NCBI RefSeq assembly: GCF_029338295.1
Contig: NZ_CP119793.1
Span: 248,001-312,000 of the forward strand
Source: Haladaptatus sp. QDMS2
GTDB lineage: Archaea > Halobacteriota > Halobacteria > Halobacteriales > Halococcaceae
Direction: 5' to 3'
Length of the DNA: 64,000 nucleotides
The notes below the pieces were generated by a model. The model was not told the DNA's origin. It worked only from the letters and a program-made list of their open reading frames with translations, and searched no databases. Positions 32,926 through 41,470 of the stretch are shown here, piece by piece (positions within the stretch are counted from its first letter, which is position 1; each line of letters opens with the position of its first letter). Made by a program: the position numbers and the translations under genes.

Positions 32926-33909
32926 ATGGCGAATGAGTATCGGTTGTATTCTCACCTTGTTCAACCTGCGGATCTGATGGACGTAGCATATGGTCTAGCA
33001 AAGGCTCCAAAGCCGCTATCAGAGGAGGACATCGAACGACTCGTCGGGAAACACAATCGGACCGTTCGTTCACTGATTAATATAGGCCAAGAGCTGAGCA
33101 TCATACATGAGGTAAAGGAAGGGTCATTTATCGTCGATTCTGAATTAAAAGAGGATATTCGTCAGTCAAGTATCAGCCAACGGTATGTTCTTATGAGGAA
33201 GTACATTGAACGATACGAGCCATTTACTGCTTTTCTCTCGTTTGTTTTGAAGGGATATAGCGCACCCGAAGCTGCGGAACGAGTTGACATTCTCTATGAT
33301 TTAGGAATTTCTTCCGAGAAAATCGAGACACAATTCACATATTTAGGGACATACACAGAGCTGGTCGATGACAGCGAAGACGAGTTACGGGTAGAAGCGA
33401 GCGAAGATCCACTCTCAGATGAATATATTTCTCAGTTACGTGACGCAAGTTCGTCAAGTGTCAATGCTCGCGTCTTCCTCGAAGATAGAATCGGTGAAGA
33501 GATCGTTGCGTACATGGACCACGAAACGGTCGAAGATTTAATCGAGGCGTTTCTTATATTCCGTAAATCGCCCCGGAACAGCATTCAATCCGCTGCTAGA
33601 GCAGTTGAAGATTTCCAACGCGACTTGGCTGACGACTATGGTGATGGGGCAGACTACGCGTCGGCAAGTGGGATTGGTCAGATGTCACTCGCCATGCATC
33701 GGGAAGAAGCATGGTCGTTCAAACGACACCTGCACGGTGGAAAGTATCTTGGTGGAATGCGAAATCCAAGTGGAGGTCACGGGAAGAACACGACAACACT
33801 CGAACGGTGGGAAGTCCATCAAGAAGTCGCACTTGGATATGTACTCGCCGCAATGCACTACATTAGGAGCCTATACTATGCGGCCGTACAAGATCGTCAG
33901 GTGTTGTAA
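32926..33909 (+). CDS. HEPN (Abi_C-like) protein, putative abortive-infection RNase
   Basis: 327 aa from the ATG at 32926. The N-terminal 80 residues are wHTH-like ('LSEEDIERLVGKHNRTVRSL'). The C-terminal 120 residues are helical and contain R279-N-P-S-G-G-H285 ('GGMRNPSGGHGKN'), the Rx4-6H motif of HEPN RNases in the form seen in Abi_C domains. Preceding helix 'SPRNSIQSAARAVEDFQRDL' and following helix 'VALGYVLAAMHYIRSLYYAA' complete the fold. HEPN proteins of this kind cut RNA during phage infection. It lies 57 bp behind the helicase gene and its end overlaps the convergent wHTH gene by 13 nt. Confidence 0.8.
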   Translation: MANEYRLYSHLVQPADLMDVAYGLAKAPKPLSEEDIERLVGKHNRTVRSLINIGQELSIIHEVKEGSFIVDSELKEDIRQSSISQRYVLMRKYIERYEPFTAFLSFVLKGYSAPEAAERVDILYDLGISSEKIETQFTYLGTYTELVDDSEDELRVEASEDPLSDEYISQLRDASSSSVNARVFLEDRIGEEIVAYMDHETVEDLIEAFLIFRKSPRNSIQSAARAVEDFQRDLADDYGDGADYASASGIGQMSLAMHREEAWSFKRHLHGGKYLGGMRNPSGGHGKNTTTLERWEVHQEVALGYVLAAMHYIRSLYYAAVQDRQVL

Positions 33910-35402
33910 TCGACCTCATCAAGGAATCTACTAATCGCTTCTAATTTCTGCTCTAAGTCGTCAGCATCAATCTCCGCGAGGTCAAGATTCACGTCGATAG
34001 TGACGACTGCCTCACGAGCGGTTGCACCGCGGTCACCGCCGTTAGCACGAGATTCAAGCGGAATCTCAGGTTCAGGTTGGGGCTGATGCTGTACTGAATC
34101 GTCGTCAGAAATCGCGTCTAAGTCGCCCTGTGTAGAAGTGTCCGCTTGGGGAGCCTCGGCGGACCCACCTTCAACATCTACTGGACTATCTTCGGTAGCA
34201 TCCCCTTCTGGTTCGGTAGTTTCGAAGTCTTCAACTAACTCTTCGATGGAGTTCAATTTAACTCGCGTGGGGTTACTACCACTACCTTGCTTGTATTGAC
34301 CGTAACCCGCAGCTTCGAGAGTTTTGAACAGCGTTGTTACACCTCGTTTCAGCCGATCCTCACCGACATCAGTAAGACCAAATCTTGCTCGATATATTCG
34401 AAGCGCCGTATTACGGCCGATATATCCGTGTTCCTGAACTGATGCATCTTCTGCTAGCGTTTGAATTACATGACAGAATTCATCCGAGTTAATTAACGCA
34501 GAACGGAACAACGGCATTGCTTCTTCGAGATTCGTATGATAACCTAATTCCCATCCGGACTCCGTCAATTCATACCGCTCCTCGTCAGCACTAGAATCAG
34601 GCTGGATGAAGCCAAGACTCTCCGCATAATCGAGAGAGTGACGAACATAGTCGTTGGACAGCTCAATATCGTCATCGTCTTCAATCTCTTGTGGAGAAAC
34701 TGCTCCTGCGTTTTTCATGTATACACAGAGTTGATACAGCTTCTCAGGGTCGGTTCGGGCCGGTGGTTCAGAGATAGAATCCGGTTGGATGTTAGTGGTA
34801 CTCTTGACACGAGACGCTCGTGGAGTAGACCCCCTCGAATCAGTTGAGCCATCGTCCGCCGGGGAGTTCCCAGGTTCGTCGACGGTGGTTTCGCCGTCTG
34901 ACTCAGGAATGTCGTTCAAACGTACTTGGTCCTTCCCGTCGATTTTGAAAAAATCTAGTTCAATAAACATCTCTACAAACCTCTGAACTGCTTTCTGAAT
35001 ATCTTCGTCTTCATCAGAAGCGATATCATCTGCTAACTCTTCGGCAAGTCGATTGAGGGAATACTCATGATTTTCTGCAATGAATACAGTCTCGTCAAAG
35101 ACAAATGAGTTGTTGAGCAGCTCCCGTACTCTAACCCTTCCAGATGCCGCTGTCGATTCGTCATCAGAGAAGAAATCAACAATAGCGTCAGTCGGAACGT
35201 AAGTGCCAGCTTTTACAATTTCCAACAGGCCCAGTTCACCGAAGAACTTCAGGCACGAAGATGCACTCGTTGACTCAACACCGCGAACTTGGTCATACCG
35301 TACTGGTTCTTCGTCCTTTTGATATCTGACGATAGCTCCTCTTAACGCACGTACATGCTCACCGGGCCCTCGCGCCGGATTTGGCAGGACAGTATCTTCC
35401 AT
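33897..35402 (-). CDS. Two-wHTH acidic protein, third member of the helicase/HEPN locus
   Basis: 501 aa from the ATG at 35400-35402. A TATA-like AT stretch lies 30 nt before it, so I prefer it to the ATG at 35417. A winged-helix-like region (about 15-80, 'VRGVESTSASSCLKFFGELG') and a second (about 230-285, 'YVRHSLDYAESLGFIQPDSS') are joined by a Ser/Asp linker. A short beta-helix tail, 'VTIDVNLDLAEIDADDLEQK', ends it, preceded by a long acidic linker. It could be the DNA-binding regulator or specificity part of the locus. It is convergent with the HEPN gene, overlapping by 13 nt. No family recognised. Confidence 0.7.
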   Translation of the reverse strand: MEDTVLPNPARGPGEHVRALRGAIVRYQKDEEPVRYDQVRGVESTSASSCLKFFGELGLLEIVKAGTYVPTDAIVDFFSDDESTAASGRVRVRELLNNSFVFDETVFIAENHEYSLNRLAEELADDIASDEDEDIQKAVQRFVEMFIELDFFKIDGKDQVRLNDIPESDGETTVDEPGNSPADDGSTDSRGSTPRASRVKSTTNIQPDSISEPPARTDPEKLYQLCVYMKNAGAVSPQEIEDDDDIELSNDYVRHSLDYAESLGFIQPDSSADEERYELTESGWELGYHTNLEEAMPLFRSALINSDEFCHVIQTLAEDASVQEHGYIGRNTALRIYRARFGLTDVGEDRLKRGVTTLFKTLEAAGYGQYKQGSGSNPTRVKLNSIEELVEDFETTEPEGDATEDSPVDVEGGSAEAPQADTSTQGDLDAISDDDSVQHQPQPEPEIPLESRANGGDRGATAREAVVTIDVNLDLAEIDADDLEQKLEAISRFLDEVDYNT

Positions 35403-35421
35403 ATCTCCTGTAAACATCCAA

Positions 35422-35435
35422 TAATTAATAAATTA
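35422..35435 (-). promoter_or_regulatory. TATA element of the two-wHTH gene
   Basis: AT-rich TAATTTATTAATTA on the minus strand, centred about 27 nt before the ATG at 35402, suits a leaderless transcript. Confidence 0.5.
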
Positions 35436-35493
35436 TCAGGTGAGGCACGATGAGCTTCGCAGACGAGAAACAAGCCCTCCGATAGATGGCGTG

Positions 35494-35520
35494 TTTTTTG
35501 CGCCCCGAAGGGTGCGGCGC
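35494..35520 (+). promoter_or_regulatory. T-tract + GC hairpin leader element (copy 8)
   Basis: T6, then GCGCCCC-GAAGGGT-GCGGCGC, 44 nt before the ATG at 35565. Confidence 0.6.
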
Positions 35521-35564
35521 GTTCTGAATTGACGCGGTTGCGGTGAATTCGGTTCAGTGATATT

Positions 35565-36530
35565 ATGGCTACGACCAGTGACTCGTCGGTCTCCTTCGAC
35601 GAGACCGACACGCGATCCGACGAGATGAACAGCACCATTGAAGCATGGATAGACGACCTCGTTGACCACGTCGACGACGCACAGACCAGCGAGGAGTTCC
35701 AAGAGTGGCTCGATGTCCAGAGCCGCTTCCACGACTATTCCTACCGAAACACGCTCCTGATCAAGCGCCAGTGCCCCGAGGCAACCCGCGTAGCGGGCTA
35801 CCGGACGTGGCAGGAGGAGTTCGACCGGCACGTCCAGGAAGGCGAGTCAGCCATCTGGATTTGGGCACCGATCATCACGAAACAGTGCCCGGAGTGCGAG
35901 AATTCGCCGAGCTACCACGAGAACACTGACTGTGACTACGACGAGACGCCGCCGGATGACTGGTCGAAAGGCCTCGTGGGATTCAAACCGGCCGCTGTCT
36001 TCGATGTCTCCCAGACCGAGGGAGAACCGCTTCCCGAACTGGAGACGGCGGCGACGGGTGACGCCAACGATCTCGTGCCAGCGCTCAAAGATGCAGCTGA
36101 TGAACTCGGTGTGACGGTTCGCATCGTCGATGCCGACGACTGGGAGCATGGCGACGCGAAAGGGGTCTGTAAGTATCGGAGCCTACACGACTTCCAGCCA
36201 GTCGTCGAAGCGAGGGCTCGGTCGAACCACGCAGATCTCGCGGTCACATTGATTCACGAGTACGCCCACGCACTGCTCCACTTCGACGTCAACGACAAAA
36301 CCGAACGGTCGAAACGCGAAGTCGAGGCCGAAGCCGTCGCCTACGTTGTCGGGCGATACTGTGGGCTCGATACTAGCGGCTCAGCGTTCTACCTAGCGGC
36401 GTGGCAGTCGGACGAGCCCGAGGCCGTTCGCGAGCGTCTCGGTCGGATCAGTCGGACGGCAGAAGAACTCATCGATAGTCTCGAAGACGAACTCTCTCGC
36501 ACCTCACTTGCGGAACAGTCCGGCGATTAG
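35565..36530 (+). CDS. ArdC-like antirestriction protein with metallopeptidase motif
   Basis: 321 aa. The N-terminal part (about 30-110) has the ArdC ssDNA-binding pattern: 'WLDVQSRFHDYSYRNTLLIK', 'ATRVAGYRTWQEEFDRHVQE', 'AIWIWAPI'. Four Cys/His ('CPECENSPSYHENTDC') may hold zinc. The C-terminal part has HExxH ('LIHEYAHALLHFD') with a downstream Glu ('EVEAEAVAYVVG'), as in ArdC/ImmA-IrrE peptidases. ArdC protects incoming plasmid DNA against restriction. A leader hairpin precedes it. It fits a mobile replicon and is a probable counter-defence factor. Confidence 0.85.
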   Translation: MATTSDSSVSFDETDTRSDEMNSTIEAWIDDLVDHVDDAQTSEEFQEWLDVQSRFHDYSYRNTLLIKRQCPEATRVAGYRTWQEEFDRHVQEGESAIWIWAPIITKQCPECENSPSYHENTDCDYDETPPDDWSKGLVGFKPAAVFDVSQTEGEPLPELETAATGDANDLVPALKDAADELGVTVRIVDADDWEHGDAKGVCKYRSLHDFQPVVEARARSNHADLAVTLIHEYAHALLHFDVNDKTERSKREVEAEAVAYVVGRYCGLDTSGSAFYLAAWQSDEPEAVRERLGRISRTAEELIDSLEDELSRTSLAEQSGD

Positions 36531-36881
36531 CATCAGGCCGCCAACTCCGACCGCGAAGGTTGTTTGAACAGCAGAGAACCCTCCTCGAAGTGCCATCCGA
36601 GTATAATTCGGGTTTGAGTGGTAGAGGTCGCTCGCAATCCCAATTATGGCGTCAACTAGCGGAGCCAATACATCGAAAACAAGTGCCTTTCCGAAATTCA
36701 CCCCAGCCTGACCCAGACGGTACCCGATAGTCACCACGAGATTCACCTTCCCGGTCAGGAAATGGCGGTTTGAAGGAGTGACGTACTGTCCCTTACCGTT
36801 GGTTGGGTTAAATGGCCATTTCGCGATTTTCACGGCCTCACCGAACATCGATGCCACAAACGCGATGAGTCCCCGGAACAT
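36504..36881 (-). CDS. Small membrane protein, unknown
   Basis: 125 aa. The N-terminal 'MFRGLIAFVASMFGEAVKIA' and the segments 'LGQAGVNFGKALVFDVLAPL' and 'TTFAVGVGGLMLIAGLF' are hydrophobic or amphipathic; the rest is basic. I do not recognise it. Its end overlaps the ArdC-like gene (convergent, 27 nt). It could be a plasmid or viral membrane protein. Confidence 0.55.
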   Translation of the reverse strand: MFRGLIAFVASMFGEAVKIAKWPFNPTNGKGQYVTPSNRHFLTGKVNLVVTIGYRLGQAGVNFGKALVFDVLAPLVDAIIGIASDLYHSNPNYTRMALRGGFSAVQTTFAVGVGGLMLIAGLFRK

Positions 36882-37005
36882 CTTGTATGTGATATAGTAA
36901 CTAGCGTCGCATTAAAATTCGCCCTCGTGACTAGTTTCTCTGCGGCCATCGACGGGTCCAGCATTCTGAACAAAGAAAGTGGGCTACCAGCCACGGGAAG
37001 TTTGT

Positions 37006-37034
37006 TTTGCGCCCGCAGAGGGGCGGAGGCGCAT
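37006..37034 (+). promoter_or_regulatory. T-tract + hairpin leader element (copy 9)
   Basis: T4, then GCGCCCGC-AGAGG-GGCGGAGGCGC (one bulge), ending 19 nt before the ATG at 37053. Confidence 0.5.
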
Positions 37035-37052
37035 TCTGACCTCCGTCGTATC

Positions 37053-37598
37053 ATGACCGAACGTACTGACATCGTCGAGACGAAGAACGGAGACGAAACA
37101 GACCACGAAGAGCGAGTGTATTCGCCAGACGGTGGAGTGATAGCATCGAATCCCACTCCTACAGCTTCGACACCTGCTGAAGCTGGCCAACAGCCCACTA
37201 TTGACGAGGACCCGTCTCAAGAGACACTCGAACCGCGCACTAAGCGAGCTCGAACCGAAGAGATGGACGTCTCGTTACTACAGAAGGGAGGACTCTACGA
37301 GGTGAAATCGGAGTCAGGGAACATCTACGAGGTCGACGTTGCGAGTGAGACGTGTACGTGTCCAGATTTCTCGAAGCGGAACCCGAGCGGTGGGTGCAAG
37401 CATCTACGGCGGACCGATCTCGAAATTCGGAGTGGGAACGTCCCTCGTCCCGATGGCCGTCTCCCTGAGACAACGGATGTAGGTGAGCAACTCTCAACAG
37501 AGATTCGGCAGTTGAACCAGGAGATCGAAGAACGAGAGGACCGGCGACAGACACTCGCTGCTACAGTAGCGGTTATCGAGGAATTCTCGAGTCAATAG
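37053..37598 (+). CDS. SWIM zinc-finger protein
   Basis: 181 aa from the ATG at 37053. After a polar N-terminal 70 residues comes the SWIM motif CxC...CxH ('SETCTCPDFSKRNPSGGCKH') within 'GGLYEVKSESGNIYEVDVAS'. The C-terminus is a coiled coil ('LSTEIRQLNQEIEEREDRRQ'). SWIM domains bind DNA or protein and are common on haloarchaeal plasmids, often beside transposons or recombination genes. Partners are unknown. It lies 10 bp before copy B of the TTAACCAACA inverted repeat. Confidence 0.82.
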   Translation: MTERTDIVETKNGDETDHEERVYSPDGGVIASNPTPTASTPAEAGQQPTIDEDPSQETLEPRTKRARTEEMDVSLLQKGGLYEVKSESGNIYEVDVASETCTCPDFSKRNPSGGCKHLRRTDLEIRSGNVPRPDGRLPETTDVGEQLSTEIRQLNQEIEEREDRRQTLAATVAVIEEFSSQ

Positions 37599-37607
37599 AC
37601 AATAGGA

Positions 37608-37649
37608 TTAACCAACAATTCTAAGATATCGGCCGAAGATGTTGGTTAA
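37608..37649. promoter_or_regulatory. Operator-like inverted repeat TTAACCAACA-N22-TGTTGGTTAA (copy B)
   Basis: Perfect 10-bp arms, 22-bp spacer, 14 nt before the ATG at 37663. A protein bound here would cover the start region of the DUF6788-like gene. Confidence 0.7.
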
Positions 37650-37662
37650 CAGAGCCAGACCC

Positions 37663-37986
37663 ATGTCCTATTCACCACCAGACCAACCTCACGAAGTTCC
37701 AGCTGACATCGTTTCTAAGCTCGATGATCAACCTCCAGAGGTACTCCGACAAGTCGCTCGGTTCGCCGAAGAGCTCGCGGAATACCATGAGCGAGAAGCA
37801 CGGCTAGCGGAAAACGAAGAGAGCAACCAGGTCGAGGAGCGGCCAGAGAACCTTCCGGACGACGTCCCCTCGAAGGCAACGATCACGGTGAAAGAGATCA
37901 ACGACAATCGGTACTACTACTGGCAGTGGCGAGATGGCGAAAAGATCCGATCGAAGTACAAAGAACCAGTTTCTTCCGACGGGTAG
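37663..37986 (+). CDS. DUF6788-like protein
   Basis: 107 aa from the ATG at 37663; an ATG at 37639 lies inside the inverted repeat. The N-terminal half is helical ('LDDQPPEVLRQVARFAEELA') and acidic. The C-terminal 'SKATITVKEINDNRYYYWQW' followed by 'RDGEKIRSKYKEPV' is the DUF6788 pattern, which recalls short DNA-binding domains of integrase-type N-termini ('YYxWxWRDGxKVRSKY'). Likely a small plasmid DNA-binding protein and a candidate to bind the repeat that overlaps its own start. Confidence 0.72.
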   Translation: MSYSPPDQPHEVPADIVSKLDDQPPEVLRQVARFAEELAEYHEREARLAENEESNQVEERPENLPDDVPSKATITVKEINDNRYYYWQWRDGEKIRSKYKEPVSSDG

Positions 37987-38090
37987 CTGAGCGCGCATCA
38001 GAGTGGAATTCATCCGGATACAGGTATCGCCCACCCCGAGTGTAAAACGAAACTCGAGAAGCAGACTCTAGTACTCGCGCGAGAGCCCAG

Positions 38091-38250
38091 TTTTCACTTC
38101 GATGACGGGGGGTGTGTCTGAACACGGAGTACACATCAACCGTAGGGTGTGTACCCAAGCGGGAGTTACACATCGACGACGGGGTGTCAGACGGACGGCT
38201 TACACTTCGATGACGGGGGGTCTGGGAGCGATTATACTTCGTTGACGGTG
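38091..38250. repeat. Origin 1: five ORB-like iterons upstream of orc1/cdc6-A
   Basis: Direct copies of TTACACTTCGATGACGGGG or close variants at 38091-38112, 38129-38149, 38166-38184, 38200-38220 and 38232-38250. The G-run end is typical of haloarchaeal ORBs. The set ends 110 bp before the initiator gene. Likely the replication origin recognised by that Orc1/Cdc6. Confidence 0.8.
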
Positions 38251-38360
38251 AGCGGGTTAAGTGACCGAATTGCAAGAATACGAGCGATAACTCACCTATA
38301 TCGGCTGGATAAACATCGACGCAGGTGAAGATTTTTAGTGTTCCGGCATACAGCAAGCAC

Positions 38361-39821
38361 ATGGTCGGGAGCGATCAGGAACGAGGGGGACAATCCACCC
38401 GTGATGAGCGAACGCGTTCAAATCCGGACGAAGAACTACTCGAAGCAGTCCGAGAAGAGGCTGCTGGGGACACGAGTCCCAAGCAGGAAACCGAACCAAC
38501 GACGGATAGTAGCCAGCGGTCAATCCGGGATATGCTCGATGTGGAGGGCGAATCATCGGTTTTCGTCAATCGGGATCTCGTCGAGCCGGACACGATCATC
38601 GATGAGGAACGAATCGTTGGTCGCGACGAGCAGCTCGAATCCGTCGTGTCATTTCTGAAGCCAACGCTCCAGGGAAACCGGCCCCCGAATATGCTTCTTT
38701 ACGGTCCCGCTGGTACGGGAAAATCGCTCATCATCGGCGCGGTCACACAGCAAATCATCGAACTCTGTCAATCCAAAGGCGAACGATTCGGCGTGGTCAA
38801 TATCAACTGCCAACCGATCAATACCCTTGATCAGGCAGTCTACGAACTCGTCCAAACTGTCGCGAAGGACGTCGACGCAGCGATTGGCGTTCCCGAGACG
38901 GGCGTGTCTACGAAACGCAAGTATCGACGGCTGTATGAACTCATCAACACGCATTACGATTCGGTCATTTTCATCCTCGACGAAATCGACCTCCTGATTG
39001 GCCGCCGATCAAACGCGGAACCCGCCTATTCGAAACTGCTGTATCAGCTGTCGCGCGCGAGTAATACGAACGAGATCGAAGGCCGAGTCTCAGTCGCAGC
39101 GCTGACGAACGATCCGAAGTTCATGGAGAACATCGACGGTCGTGCTGAAAGTTCATTCAATCCCCGCGACGTCTACTTCCCGGACTACGATGCCAACCAA
39201 CTGCGCGAGATACTCGGCAATCGTCGCGACGCATTCCGCCAGGATGCCCTCGAAGATGACGTGATTCCGCTTGTCGCGGCATTTGCGGCGCAAAGTCACG
39301 GTGACGCGCGGAAAGCAATCGACCTGTTCCGTGGCGCTGGCGACCTCGCCGATGAGCGCGGTGACTCGGTGGTTCGTGAAAACCACGTTCGTGAGTCCCA
39401 GGAAGAGATCGACAAAGACCGCTCGTTGAAACTCGTTGAGGGTCTCACGACCCAAAAAAAGATCTCGCTGTACTCCACCGCTGCTGTCGCCTGTTACTCG
39501 AATCGTCCGCGGAGCTCTGTTCCAAGCCCAGTGGGGTTCAAGGTGTACCAATGGGTAACGGATCAACTCGACACCGACCAGATGACTCGAGAAACGTACG
39601 TCAAGTATGTCAAAGAGCTCTCTACGTACGGTCTGATCTCAACGGCTCGGAAGAGTCGCGGTCGCGGTGGGGGGATGTATATGGAGTTCACGTTCACTGG
39701 CGATCCCGACGCGATGATGCCCCGGATAATCGACGATACGCGCTTGGAAGCGATTACCGAACAGGAAGAACTCCTCCGAACCGTCGTCAACTCCCAGCTG
39801 AAGCAGTTCCACAATAAGTAA
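38361..39821 (+). CDS. Orc1/Cdc6 replication initiator A
   Basis: 486 aa from the ATG at 38361. After an acidic N-terminal 75 residues comes the AAA+ domain with Walker A GPAGTGKS (115-122), Walker B 'VIFILDEIDLL' and sensor 'ALTNDPKF'. A C-terminal winged helix follows ('VTDQLDTDQMTRETYVKYVK', 'KSRGRGGGMYMEFTF'). It binds ORBs and loads the MCM helicase. Its N-terminal extension is longer than that of initiator B at 51441, and the two differ in iteron type, so each probably serves its own origin. Confidence 0.93.
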   Translation: MVGSDQERGGQSTRDERTRSNPDEELLEAVREEAAGDTSPKQETEPTTDSSQRSIRDMLDVEGESSVFVNRDLVEPDTIIDEERIVGRDEQLESVVSFLKPTLQGNRPPNMLLYGPAGTGKSLIIGAVTQQIIELCQSKGERFGVVNINCQPINTLDQAVYELVQTVAKDVDAAIGVPETGVSTKRKYRRLYELINTHYDSVIFILDEIDLLIGRRSNAEPAYSKLLYQLSRASNTNEIEGRVSVAALTNDPKFMENIDGRAESSFNPRDVYFPDYDANQLREILGNRRDAFRQDALEDDVIPLVAAFAAQSHGDARKAIDLFRGAGDLADERGDSVVRENHVRESQEEIDKDRSLKLVEGLTTQKKISLYSTAAVACYSNRPRSSVPSPVGFKVYQWVTDQLDTDQMTRETYVKYVKELSTYGLISTARKSRGRGGGMYMEFTFTGDPDAMMPRIIDDTRLEAITEQEELLRTVVNSQLKQFHNK

Positions 39822-39862
39822 GACTGGTATCGGTTCGATACGATGGGTACTGAGTGACCCCA

Positions 39863-39883
39863 CCCCCCGTGTTCGATGTGTAA
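39863..39883 (-). repeat. Inverted ORB-like iteron of origin 1 type
   Basis: The minus strand reads TTACACATCGAACACGGGG plus GG. It lies behind initiator A, about 90 bp before the IS1341 element that separates it from the next copy at 41450. Confidence 0.7.
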
Positions 39884-39972
39884 ACTCGAACATTCGCCAG
39901 GAATTCAGTGTCGTGAGGTTCGTGCGAAATCAGGGACTCAAACGATTCCCGGTGAGTGGCTGAGTGAACACG

Positions 39973-41265
39973 TCAACTACCCACGACTGAAGTCGTGGGC
40001 TTGTCAGTGGACTCCCCTTCTACCGTCGCTTGGACGGAGGCGTGGAAATCGCCATTCAGGTTCAGCGTCCCTGACGTTAGCGCACACTGACAGGGTGCGC
40101 CTCCACTCGAAGACTTCTGCCCCGAGTGGAGTTTCTTAAGAAGTTTCCGAGCAATATTCTTGCTCGCGTTGTAGTCCGCGTTCAATTCGTACTCGCACTT
40201 CTGACACACGAACTGGTGTTTCGACCGCCGATTCGACTCGTGCGTAAACCCACACGAAGAACACCGCTGAGACGTGTACGCCGGACTCACCTGCTCCACG
40301 TTGATACCGAATATTTCGGCTTTGTATTCTGTGTACTGGTAGAGGCGTCGGAACGCCCATGCGTGGAATCGCTTCGCACCAGCCATCCGGTCCCGAATAC
40401 CGGTCAGGTTCTCGAAGACAATATCTGTACAGTTGTGATCGAGAGCTTCTTCGAGAATCTGGTTCGAGGCGCGGTGTAGTTCGTCTTGCATCCAGCGGTG
40501 TTCGCGGTCTTTCATCGATTGAATCGACAGGTGGGCGGACCGCGTTCCGGTCTGTTGCATCGACCCACGAGTCTTCTCAAATTCTCGGCGTCGATGATTC
40601 ATCTCATCACCGTTTCCGATGAACGCACCCGTTGAAGTCACAGCGAGCGAGCCGTCCACGTTCAGGTCAACACCAAGGACTGTTCTGTGCTTGGTATCAA
40701 AAGAATCAGCAGTGGACTGTTCGACTGTGGTTCGGCGCATCCGTGCGTGGAGGTAGAATGACTCTGTGGGACGATCGTACTGCAACGTAGACATACGGAA
40801 CTCGTAGTCTTCGTTCAGCAAGTATTCACCAAGAGGAGTTCCCTCAGCGTCGTCGGGAAGCACGTAGTCACACTCGACGCGACCGTTCACCGTTGAGAGC
40901 GAAACATGGTCGCGGTGAAACGTCGCTGAACGCTTGTCATAGACGACGCTCCACGCATCGAAGTATGGTTGGCTGGTGTTGTCGCCTTTCTTGAGGCGGG
41001 CGACACCACTTTTCGTGGCCTCGATAGCACGTCGAATCCCCTTCTGAACGAGGTTTGCAGTCAACTCCGTCTCGTTGCGAAGTCGCTCGTAGAGGGCTTT
41101 CTCGGCTTTCTGTTTCGAGGTCACGCAGTAGTCGTTCGGGTGTCTCCACGCCCACTCTGCGGTGGTGTTCGCACAGTGGAGGAACTGAGTTTTGGTTTGA
41201 TGGAGGTCGTCGCACCGCTCGTTTGGTACGTCGAGTTTGACTTTGACGGTGCGAATCACCTCCAT
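39973..41265 (-). CDS. tnpB: TnpB RNA-guided endonuclease (IS1341 type)
   Basis: 430 aa from the ATG at 41263-41265. The RuvC residues appear intact: D in 'VLGVDLNVDGSLAV', E in 'IVFENLTGIRDRM' and D in 'ELNADYNASKN'. The zinc ribbon has 'CSSCGFTHESNRRSKHQFVC' and 'CQKCEYEL'. It is closely related in layout to the TnpB at 3232. The tail after the last Asp ('SGQKSSSGGAPCQCALTSGT') overlaps the guide-RNA region of the right end, and the reading frame runs on through the hairpin. Likely active as a guide-directed nuclease. Confidence 0.93.
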   Translation of the reverse strand: MEVIRTVKVKLDVPNERCDDLHQTKTQFLHCANTTAEWAWRHPNDYCVTSKQKAEKALYERLRNETELTANLVQKGIRRAIEATKSGVARLKKGDNTSQPYFDAWSVVYDKRSATFHRDHVSLSTVNGRVECDYVLPDDAEGTPLGEYLLNEDYEFRMSTLQYDRPTESFYLHARMRRTTVEQSTADSFDTKHRTVLGVDLNVDGSLAVTSTGAFIGNGDEMNHRRREFEKTRGSMQQTGTRSAHLSIQSMKDREHRWMQDELHRASNQILEEALDHNCTDIVFENLTGIRDRMAGAKRFHAWAFRRLYQYTEYKAEIFGINVEQVSPAYTSQRCSSCGFTHESNRRSKHQFVCQKCEYELNADYNASKNIARKLLKKLHSGQKSSSGGAPCQCALTSGTLNLNGDFHASVQATVEGESTDKPTTSVVGS

Positions 41266-41387
41266 CGTTACTTCACATCTCGGACTGACTCTTTATACTA
41301 ATTCGGACTACTGTGAAGAGTCTGCTTGCTATCGCTCGTGGTTGGTGGTGTAGTTTGTCGGATTCCTCCCACGAGTTTACTCGTGGG
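39980..41387 (-). mobile_element. IS1341-type element (tnpB only) within the origin 1 iterons
   Basis: Right-end hairpin CCCACGAC-TGAA-GTCGTGGG (39980-39999) and left-end hairpin CCCACGAG-TTTA-CTCGTGGG (41368-41387) bracket tnpB. The flank GTCAACTAC at 39972 matches the TTGAC-type edge also seen at 42480. Two inverted ORBs (39863, 41450) lie on either side, so the insertion split an iteron cluster. Confidence 0.78.
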
Positions 41388-41449
41388 CTTCCTCCTCGTC
41401 ATCAGTGAATTGACACGCGACGGTCCGTGTATGGTTTTGGGAACCCCCA

Positions 41450-41470
41450 CCCCCCGTCATCGAAGTGTAA
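41450..41470 (-). repeat. Inverted ORB-like iteron of origin 1 type
   Basis: The minus strand reads TTACACTTCGATGACGGGG plus GG, an exact copy of the iteron at 38200. It faces the plus-strand copy at 41797 across an AT-rich stretch. Confidence 0.75.
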
